This document shows positions 48,381-54,251 of a stretch of 54,251 nt of DNA, one piece after another. A program made the translations under genes and the position numbers. Every line of letters starts with the position of its first letter. Within the stretch, counting starts at the first letter, position 1. The stretch lies in assembly GCA_025358125.1 (NCBI GenBank), contig JANYKS010000027.1, forward strand, positions 1-54,251, given 5' to 3'. The notes under the pieces were generated by a model that was given only the letters and a program-made list of their open reading frames with translations, was not told where the DNA came from and ran no database searches. This DNA comes from Actinomycetes bacterium. GTDB lineage: Bacteria; Actinomycetota; Acidimicrobiia; Acidimicrobiales; Ilumatobacteraceae.

Positions 48381-49160
48381 ATGAACCACGACAGCGCACA
48401 TGTAGCGACCGCTCGACGAGCGTTGTCGCTGGTCGACCTCACCGACCTCGGTGAAGCCGCAACCGCCGACGACGTGATCGGTCTCTGCGTCCGCGCCCAC
48501 GGTCCGCACGGAAGCGTTGCAGCGGTGTGCGTGTGGCCGCGCTTCGTCGCGCTGGCAGCGACTGCCCTGAACGGAACCGGCGTGCGCATCGCCACCGTCA
48601 CCAACTTCCCGAGTGGCGCCGAGCCGTTGACCGACGTCGTCGCCCAAACGGTGAGGGCGCTCGAGGATGGCGCCGATGAGATCGATGTCGTCCTTCCGTA
48701 CCGCGCCCTGAGCGCCGGCGACACCGAGGTGGCGACCGCGCTGCTCGATGCGGTGCGCGCTGTCGTCCCGGCAGACTCCCGCCATCTGCTGAAGGTGATC
48801 CTCGAAACCGGGGAGCTGCGCAACGAGGGCATCATCGACGAGGCTGCGCGGCTGGCGATCCGTCTCGGCGCCGACTTCATCAAGACGTCGACCGGCAAGA
48901 CAGCAGTCAGCGCCACGCTGGCTGCTACGGGGATCATGCTCACGGCCATCCACGACCTCGACCGGCGCGTCGGACTGAAACCGAGTGGCGGCATCCGCAC
49001 ACTTGCCGACGCACGGTCCTACCTCCAACAGGCGGACGAGATGATGGGCGCCGAATGGGTGACGCCGTCCACGTTCCGGTTCGGGGCGAGCGGACTGCTC
49101 GACGCGTTGATCGCTGTGATCGTCGGCGAGCCGAGCGGCCCGGAAGAAAGGGGTTACTGA
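48381..49160 (+). CDS. deoC: Deoxyribose-phosphate aldolase
   Basis: DeoC splits deoxyribose-5-phosphate into glyceraldehyde-3-phosphate and acetaldehyde. The product of 259 residues has VCVWPRFV, TVTNFPSG, DEIDVVLPYRAL, the Schiff-base Lys in FIKTSTGK, and GLKPSGGIRT with the second active-site Lys. ATG 48381 is preceded by GGGGTG and matches the family start; the open frame before it overlaps the hydrolase gene. Its stop overlaps the deoA ATG (TGATG), so the two are coupled. Confidence 0.95.
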   Translation: MNHDSAHVATARRALSLVDLTDLGEAATADDVIGLCVRAHGPHGSVAAVCVWPRFVALAATALNGTGVRIATVTNFPSGAEPLTDVVAQTVRALEDGADEIDVVLPYRALSAGDTEVATALLDAVRAVVPADSRHLLKVILETGELRNEGIIDEAARLAIRLGADFIKTSTGKTAVSATLAATGIMLTAIHDLDRRVGLKPSGGIRTLADARSYLQQADEMMGAEWVTPSTFRFGASGLLDALIAVIVGEPSGPEERGY

Positions 49161-50479
49161 TGACCCTGCTGCCTCAAGAGATCATTCGCAACAAGCGTGA
49201 AGGCAGGGTGCTCAGCGACGAGGAGATCACGATGTTCGTCCGTGGCCTGACGGATGACTCGGTCACGGAGGGACAGGTTGGCGCATTTGCGATGGCGGTG
49301 TACTTCCAGGGGATGAATACCGAGGAGTGCGTCGCCCTGACGCGTGCGATGACCAACAGCGGCACCACATTGCAGTGGGATCTGCCCGGGCCTGTGCTCG
49401 ACAAGCACTCGACTGGCGGCGTCGGCGACACCGTCAGTCTGATGCTGGCGCCGATCGTTGCGTCGTGCGGAGGTTATGTGCCGATGATCTCCGGCCGCGG
49501 ACTCGGGCATACCGGTGGCACGTACGACAAGGTGGAGGCGATTCCGGGCTATGTGGCCACGCCGACGATGGCGGCGTTCCGCGCCGCAGTCTCGGAGGTG
49601 GGTTGCGCCGTGATCGGACAGACGTCCGACCTCGCCCCCGCCGACAAGCGTCTGTACGGCGTGCGCGATGTGACTGCAACCGTCGAGAGCATCGCGCTGA
49701 TCACGGCGTCGATCCTGTCGAAGAAGCTCGCAGCCGGACTCGATGGTCTGGTCATGGATGTCAAGGTCGGCAACGGTGCGTTCATGGCCGGGCGCAAAGA
49801 TGGGCGCGAACTTGCGCAGAGCATCGTGGCAGTGGCCACCGGTGCCGGTCTACCCACGACGGCCCTCCTCACCGATATGGATCGTCCGCTCGCCGATGCT
49901 GCTGGGAACGCAGTCGAGGTGGCCTATGCCATCGACTACCTCACGGGTGTCCGGCGCGAAGCCCGGATGCATGACGTGGTGATGTCGCTGTGCACCGAGA
50001 TGTTGATACTCGGCCAACTCGCCCCGGGCCACGATGCTGCCCGAGTGATGCTGCATCACGCCCTCGACAGCGGAGAAGCAGCTGACAGGTTTCAACGCAT
50101 GATCGCGGCCCTCGGCGGGCCGCCCGATTTCGTCGCCGCGCCGTGGAAACACATGGAACGGGCTGGCGTGATCACCGACGTGGTGCCGGCTGACCCGGGG
50201 ACCGTCAGTCACATCGACACACGAGCGGTCGGGCTTTCGGTCATCGGCCTCGGCGGTGGCCGTAGCCGCCCGCAGGACCCGGTCGACCATTCCGTCGGAC
50301 TCACGAACCTGGCGACGATCGGCGACGAGGTCGGCCCGGATCGCCCCCTCGCGGTCGTGCATGCGCGCGACCGCAGCGCCGCCGACCGGGCGGCCGCAGC
50401 ACTACGCAGCGCCTACACCGTTGGCGGACGCGCGTCGGCTGCGAACGCCCCGGTGCTCGAAAGGATCACGTCCGGATAG
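49160..50479 (+). CDS. deoA: Thymidine phosphorylase (pyrimidine nucleoside phosphorylase)
   Basis: The product of 439 residues follows the family from the start: IIRNKREGRVLSDEEI, GQVGAFAMAVYFQGMN, DKHSTGGVGDTVSLMLAP (phosphate binding), SGRGLGHTGGTYDKVEAIPG, and TDLAP-like QTSDLAPADKRLYGVRD and VKVGNGAFM. It converts thymidine and phosphate to thymine and deoxyribose-1-phosphate, feeding the DeoC step after isomerisation. ATG 49160 has AAAGGGG about 7 nt upstream. No deoB is seen in the window. Confidence 0.95.
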   Translation: MTLLPQEIIRNKREGRVLSDEEITMFVRGLTDDSVTEGQVGAFAMAVYFQGMNTEECVALTRAMTNSGTTLQWDLPGPVLDKHSTGGVGDTVSLMLAPIVASCGGYVPMISGRGLGHTGGTYDKVEAIPGYVATPTMAAFRAAVSEVGCAVIGQTSDLAPADKRLYGVRDVTATVESIALITASILSKKLAAGLDGLVMDVKVGNGAFMAGRKDGRELAQSIVAVATGAGLPTTALLTDMDRPLADAAGNAVEVAYAIDYLTGVRREARMHDVVMSLCTEMLILGQLAPGHDAARVMLHHALDSGEAADRFQRMIAALGGPPDFVAAPWKHMERAGVITDVVPADPGTVSHIDTRAVGLSVIGLGGGRSRPQDPVDHSVGLTNLATIGDEVGPDRPLAVVHARDRSAADRAAAALRSAYTVGGRASAANAPVLERITSG

Positions 50480-50481
50480 AT

Positions 50482-50514
50482 CGCGTGGGTTGCCGGTCAG
50501 TACCCGGTGACGCG
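50482..50514. terminator. Possible hairpin between convergent deoA and USP genes
   Basis: CGCGT (50482-50486) and ACGCG (50510-50514) can pair with an inner CCGG/CCGG pairing. The stem is interrupted and lacks a U tract. Confidence 0.25.
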
Positions 50515-50536
50515 TCCGGCAAGGCAGGGTCCGCTG

Positions 50537-51397
50537 CTACTGGCTCTTGACGACGACGACCGGCACGGCCGCCTGCTCGAGCACATGATTCACCGTCGAG
50601 CCGAACAACCCAGCCCTGATCGCGCCACGCCCGCGTGACCCGAGCACCAGCAAGTCGCCGTCTTTGGCGATCTCGAGCAAGCTCCACGCCGGCGCCCCCT
50701 CGCGCAGCTCGGCGGAGATTTCGATTCCGCTCCACTCCCGCGCCCGTTCGACCGATCGATCGAGCACGCAGGCTGCGTCGATCCGCATCAGATCCCGTGC
50801 CTGCGTCGACCCGAAATCGACGCCGCGGTAGGGATACGACCAACCGTGTACTACCAGCAAGCCAACCCCGTACCTGTCGGCTTCGTCAGCGGCCCACCAC
50901 AACGCAGCGTCCGATGACTGCGATCCATCGACCCCTACCACGACCCGCTTCGGCCGCGCCCCGGTCGCAGAGCCGCGCACGACCACCACCGGGCACGTGC
51001 TGTGACGGATCACCCAGCGCGCCGTGTTGCCGAGCCAGAACGCTGCCGCGCCCTCGTGGCTGCTGGAACCAACGACGAGCAGATCCGACCCACCGGCTTC
51101 GGCGACGAGGGCATGAGTGGCAGGCCCGGAGCAGACCTCCGTGTCAACCATCAGCTTCGGGTGCGCTTCGGCGACCGCCTTGGTGATCGCCCCCAAAGAC
51201 GAGCTGGTTGCCTCGATCAGCACGTTGACGACGTCCAACGTCATCATGGTTCCGCCAGGCTCGCCCGTGATGGGGATGTCGTAGCAGCTGACGATCCGCA
51301 GCCGTGCGTTACGCGCCTCGGCTTCGTTCGCGGCCCACTGGACCGCACCGGTCGATGCCGGCGTCGCTGAGTAGCCAACGGTGATCTGACCTTTCAT
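50537..51397 (-). CDS. Tandem universal stress protein
   Basis: Two UspA domains occupy about 1-140 and 148-286 of the 286-residue product. The second has an intact ATP-binding loop GSRGRGAIRAGLFGSTVNHVL, and the first has the altered loop GSSSHEGAAAFWLGNTARWV, so only one domain may bind ATP in the usual way. Such tandem proteins are common in stress and dormancy responses of actinobacteria. ATG 51397 follows GGAGG at about 10 nt. A conventional GGGTAC/T stress promoter was not found here. Confidence 0.88.
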   Translation of the reverse strand: MKGQITVGYSATPASTGAVQWAANEAEARNARLRIVSCYDIPITGEPGGTMMTLDVVNVLIEATSSSLGAITKAVAEAHPKLMVDTEVCSGPATHALVAEAGGSDLLVVGSSSHEGAAAFWLGNTARWVIRHSTCPVVVVRGSATGARPKRVVVGVDGSQSSDAALWWAADEADRYGVGLLVVHGWSYPYRGVDFGSTQARDLMRIDAACVLDRSVERAREWSGIEISAELREGAPAWSLLEIAKDGDLLVLGSRGRGAIRAGLFGSTVNHVLEQAAVPVVVVKSQ

Positions 51398-51474
51398 GAC
51401 TCGATGATCCTCCGACGAACCTGGCATCGCTAGGGCCATCCGTCACTATCGAAACAATGATTGCTCGAGGCTGG

Positions 51475-52416
51475 TCACCGTGGTCGGGTACTTACCGTAT
51501 CGCTGCCGTCGGTGGACACGATGGTGCCGGCGCGGCGATTCAACAGATCGACGGCGTCGTCGAGTGCGCCGATCGCGGCGAAGCTCCCGCCGCTCTCGAC
51601 GAACCGACAGGCCGCCTTGACCTTCGGCCCCATCGAGCCAGGGGCGAACTCGAGTCGTCTCAGCTCGTGCGGCGATACGGCCCCGATCCGAGTCGCGGCC
51701 GGGGTGCCCCAGTCGCGCCGTGCGGCATCGACGTCGGTGAGCATGATCAAGGCGTCGGCGTTCAATTCCGCAGCGAGCAGCCCAGCGGCCAAATCCTTGT
51801 CGACCACGGCCTCGATCCCGCTGACGCCGGCCGCTCCATTGGTGCAACGCACCACGGGGATGCCGCCACCGCCGACGCAGGTCAATGTGATGCCTGCCTT
51901 GACCAGGATGCGGATGGAGGCGATCTCGAGCAACGAGATCGGTTCCGGCGACGGGACCACGCGTCGCCAGTACTCGCCGTCGCGAACGACCCGCCAGCCG
52001 TACTTGTGTGCGAGCGCAGCAGCTTCGGCCTGGTCGTACACCGGGCCGACCGCCTTGGCCGGGTGAAGGAGCGCCGGATCGTTCGGATCGACCACGACCT
52101 GGGTCAAGAGAGTGGCGAGCTGGCCGGCCGGCAGATAGCGGCCGAGTTCTTGTTCCAAGAGGTATCCGATCATTCCCTCGGTCTCGGCGCCGATCACGTC
52201 GAGCGGGTACGGAGCCACCTCCGACAGGGCAGCGTTCTGCAGCGCGAGCAGACCGACCTGTGGTCCGTTGCCGTGGGTGATGACCAGCTGGTGGTCGCGG
52301 GCGACCTCCGCGAGCACCGACGCCGCGACCATCACATTCGCCCGCTGGGCACCGATATCGAGCGGTTGCCCGCGGCGCAGGAGGGCGTTGCCGCCGAGGG
52401 CGATCACGACCAGCAT
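51475..52416 (-). CDS. arcC: Carbamate kinase
   Basis: ArcC makes ATP from carbamoyl phosphate and ADP, or the reverse. The 313-residue product has VIALGGNALL at the start, ITHGNGPQVGLLALQ, DPNDPAL, the phosphate-binding CVGGGGIPV, VVDKDLAAGLLAAEL, and GSMGPKVKAACRFVE. ATG 52416 matches the family start; its first base overlaps the stop of an 8-codon leader ORF. arcA, arcB and other deiminase genes are not nearby, so carbamoyl phosphate may come from another source such as allantoin or purine breakdown. Confidence 0.95.
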   Translation of the reverse strand: MLVVIALGGNALLRRGQPLDIGAQRANVMVAASVLAEVARDHQLVITHGNGPQVGLLALQNAALSEVAPYPLDVIGAETEGMIGYLLEQELGRYLPAGQLATLLTQVVVDPNDPALLHPAKAVGPVYDQAEAAALAHKYGWRVVRDGEYWRRVVPSPEPISLLEIASIRILVKAGITLTCVGGGGIPVVRCTNGAAGVSGIEAVVDKDLAAGLLAAELNADALIMLTDVDAARRDWGTPAATRIGAVSPHELRRLEFAPGSMGPKVKAACRFVESGGSFAAIGALDDAVDLLNRRAGTIVSTDGSDTVSTRPR

Positions 52417-52442
52417 CAGCACACCACCTGTCGGACTTTCAC
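52416..52442 (-). CDS. Eight-codon leader ORF translationally coupled to arcC
   Basis: GTG 52442 begins an ORF encoding MKVRQVVC, and its TGA stop overlaps the arcC ATG (TGATG). A perfect ribosome site AAGGAGG (52448-52454) lies 5 nt before this GTG but 31 nt before the arcC ATG and out of arcC's frame, so ribosomes should load at the leader and restart at arcC. Confidence 0.55.
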   Translation of the reverse strand: MKVRQVVC

Positions 52443-52639
52443 CGGGTCCTCCTTCGCGATCGGGCGACGATTCTCGATGTCAGTGTCGGACAACGGCCGC
52501 TGTCGGGCAAGAGTCGAAGGTCCTGCATGCGCTCATCTCGGCTTCGCCTCGGCGCCGCCCGGCCATCGGGTGGTATGAACCGGTACCGGAGTGGGAACAT
52601 GGCGTCCATGCGGAACACCCGACAAGCCTCGGCCCCATC

Positions 52640-54133
52640 GTGAGCGCGAACAGCGTGTCATCAGCCCACCGCGTTCTGCCGCTGGCGCCGTTTGCATCAC
52701 TCGACGCGTATCGAGAGGCCGGCGGTGGGCGCGGGTTGACGGCCGCTCGGGCGGTCGAGTCCGAGGTGTTGATCGATGAACTCGATGCTTCTGGACTGCG
52801 CGGGCGCGGTGGCGCCGGTTTTCCGACCGGCACGAAGTGGCGCACCGTGTTCTCATACGCATCGGCGGTGCTGAGGACATCCGTCGTCGTGAACGCGGCC
52901 GAGGGTGAGCCGGGCACGTTCAAGGATCGATCGATCATTCGCAACAACCCGTACGCGGTGCTCGAGGGTGCACTGATCGCGGCAAGGGTGGTGGGCGCCG
53001 GCAGCGTCACCATCGCGACCAAGGCCCGATTCACGGAGGAGGTCGCAAGGCTGCGTGGCGCGATCGATGAGATCCGCGCCGCTGGTTGGACCGGAGACGT
53101 CGGGTTCGACATCGTCGAGGGTCCCGGCGAGTATCTCTACGGCGAGGAAACTGCGCTGTTGGAAGTGCTCGACGGACGACCGCCGTTCCCGCGCATCGCC
53201 CCGCCGTGGCGGCGAGGCGTCGTCGAGGTCGTTGCGGGTGATGACGATATGGATTCGGGCAGCGGACTTCCCGCTGATGTGCAAATGGCCACAGCGGACG
53301 ACGGCGACAACCTCGCGCCACCGGTGCTGGTCAACAACGTCGAGACGTTCGCAAACGTGGCGAACATCATTGCGAACGGCGCGGCGTGGTTCCGTTCGGT
53401 CGGCACTACCGAGTCGCCCGGCACCATCCTCTGCACCGTCACGGGCGCCGTCAGCCGGCCGGGCGTGTTCGAGGTGGTCATGGGCACCCCGCTCCGAGAC
53501 CTACTCGCTCTGGCAACATCCGACGCTGAGAATGAGGGCGGGGCTCGATCGCTGAGCGCAGTTTTGATGGGAGTGTCGAACGCCATCCTCACGTCGGCTG
53601 AACTCGACACGCCGATCAGTTACGAGGCTTTCGCGGCGCAAGGGGGCGGACTCGGGTCGGCCAGTTTCATCGTGGTCGACGACAGCACCGATCCGGTTGC
53701 TGTTGCGGCCGGAGCGTCACGATTCCTCGCCGTGGAGTCATGCGGGCAATGCACGCCGTGCAAGCAGGACGGGCTCGAGATCTCGTCGTTGCTGCAAAAG
53801 CTCGCCAGCGGTCAGGCCGACCAATCTCATCTGCGGCGGATCGACGAGCGGCTGCTCCGAATCACCGATGGTGCCCGGTGCAGCCTGGCGTCGCAACATC
53901 AGGTCGTGATCGGCAGCATCCGCACCAGGTTTGCCGCGCAGTTCGAAGCGCGTGTGCAGCCCGGACGCGATCCGGTGGACCCTGTGCTGATTGCCGAGGT
54001 CACCGCAATCGATGGTCAAACGACCTCGGTCGATCCGACCTTCGTCGACAAGCAGCCGGACTGGACCTACGGACCGCACGATTCGGGCCTGGCGCCCGTC
54101 GAACGGCTCACCGATCATCGCGCCCAAGACTGA
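52640..54133 (+). CDS. NuoF-like NADH-binding flavoprotein (orphan 51-kDa-type subunit)
   Basis: The product of 497 residues has NADH/FMN-binding GLRGRGGAGFPTGTKW, NAAEGEPGTFKDR, EYLYGEETALLEVLDG and the [4Fe-4S] site ESCGQCTPCKQD with the fourth Cys in GARCSLA. It resembles NuoF or the beta subunit of NAD-dependent formate dehydrogenases and hydrogenases, but no NuoE, NuoG or catalytic subunit lies beside it here. GTG 52640 is the start; the frame is open upstream but into sequence antisense to arcC. A 22-codon ORF (52575-52643) ends by a GTGA overlap with this start. Confidence 0.85.
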   Translation: MSANSVSSAHRVLPLAPFASLDAYREAGGGRGLTAARAVESEVLIDELDASGLRGRGGAGFPTGTKWRTVFSYASAVLRTSVVVNAAEGEPGTFKDRSIIRNNPYAVLEGALIAARVVGAGSVTIATKARFTEEVARLRGAIDEIRAAGWTGDVGFDIVEGPGEYLYGEETALLEVLDGRPPFPRIAPPWRRGVVEVVAGDDDMDSGSGLPADVQMATADDGDNLAPPVLVNNVETFANVANIIANGAAWFRSVGTTESPGTILCTVTGAVSRPGVFEVVMGTPLRDLLALATSDAENEGGARSLSAVLMGVSNAILTSAELDTPISYEAFAAQGGGLGSASFIVVDDSTDPVAVAAGASRFLAVESCGQCTPCKQDGLEISSLLQKLASGQADQSHLRRIDERLLRITDGARCSLASQHQVVIGSIRTRFAAQFEARVQPGRDPVDPVLIAEVTAIDGQTTSVDPTFVDKQPDWTYGPHDSGLAPVERLTDHRAQD

Positions 54134-54138
54134 CGTTC

Positions 54139-54251
54139 ATGCGACGCATGAGAACCGCACTTCTTTGGCTCGCCGGCCTCACCCGCAGCAAAGATCGACC
54201 TGTTGACTGGTGGTCCTACGTCGGCTCGTTCGGTGACGACTTCTTCAGCGA
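54139..54251 (+). CDS. Partial CDS, hypothetical (3' end outside window)
   Basis: From ATG 54139 the frame stays open to the last base. The visible 37 residues start MRRMRTALLWLAGLTRSKD, followed by RPVDWWSYVGSFGDDFFS. It follows the NuoF-like gene after only 5 nt on the same strand, so it is likely cotranscribed and may be a partner subunit. No family is recognisable from this fragment. Confidence 0.55.
   Translation, partial: MRRMRTALLWLAGLTRSKDRPVDWWSYVGSFGDDFFS

Noticed and set aside
51494..51499. GGGTAC within arcC on the plus strand as a stress promoter
   Set aside because: No GNNT element lies 14-18 bp upstream and it points antisense into arcC with no gene to express.
1..54251. CRISPR array, tRNA, rRNA or prophage
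   Set aside because: No spaced repeat array, tRNA-like cloverleaf, rRNA sequence or phage structural gene was seen; the only mobile sequence is the IS fragment at the start.

Overview
The window is a 54 kb piece of a GC-rich chromosome with tightly packed genes, GTG/TTG starts and many one- to four-base start/stop overlaps. It looks like an actinomycete. Gene content (heme A synthase, DUF2510 protein, paired ABC exporters, stand-alone LigD-type polymerase, DoxX) and a strong habit of leaderless promoters (a TANNNT box 6-9 nt before the start codon at 23 genes) suggest Acidimicrobiia or a neighbouring deep actinobacterial lineage. That placement is inference. I saw no tRNA, rRNA or CRISPR array, and no gene-free stretch exceeds 300 bases.

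Layout. 1-0.5 kb: 3' end of an IS1634-like transposase next to a possibly truncated PH-domain membrane protein. 0.9-7.2 kb: ctaA, an unrecognised protein, a TetR regulator fused to an NTF2-like domain, a methyltransferase, a histidine phosphatase, a DUF2510 protein and a lipoprotein. 7.3-10.9 kb: a translationally coupled heterodimeric ABC exporter. 10.9-18.1 kb: DoxX, a hexapeptide acyltransferase, phosphatidylcholine synthase, P1 peptidase, panC, an amine-oxidase-like FAD enzyme and a Rieske oxygenase. 18.1-25.2 kb: M1 peptidase coupled to a divergent ProA-like dehydrogenase, an MBL hydrolase, then a minus-strand operon of aminotransferase, Lrp, TauE/SafE and YhhN. 25.4-35.1 kb: LigD polymerase, DMT transporter, an operon with a betaine-homocysteine methyltransferase-like gene, an LLM flavin enzyme with an MFS exporter, YceH, and an APH-type kinase.

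35.1-42.1 kb is a complete-looking histidine-utilisation operon, hutH-hutU-def-hutF-hutI, with a divergent IclR regulator. It goes through HutF to N-formylglutamate, but no hutG is present. A peptide-deformylase gene sits translationally coupled exactly where a deformylating step would be needed. hutH and the IclR gene start one nucleotide apart, so each promoter lies inside the other gene.

42.1-54.3 kb: ClC channel and MarR regulator sharing a 30-bp interlocked promoter/operator, a small membrane protein and an RsbW-like ATPase each with a stress-sigma (SigB/SigF-type) promoter, Mug glycosylase, SDR, cupin, alpha/beta hydrolase followed by deoC-deoA, a tandem universal stress protein, carbamate kinase preceded by an 8-codon coupled leader ORF, an orphan NuoF-like protein and the start of one more gene.

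The points most worth following are the def gene in the hut operon, the interlocked leaderless promoters, the SigF-type promoter on the RsbW-like gene, and the arcC leader ORF.
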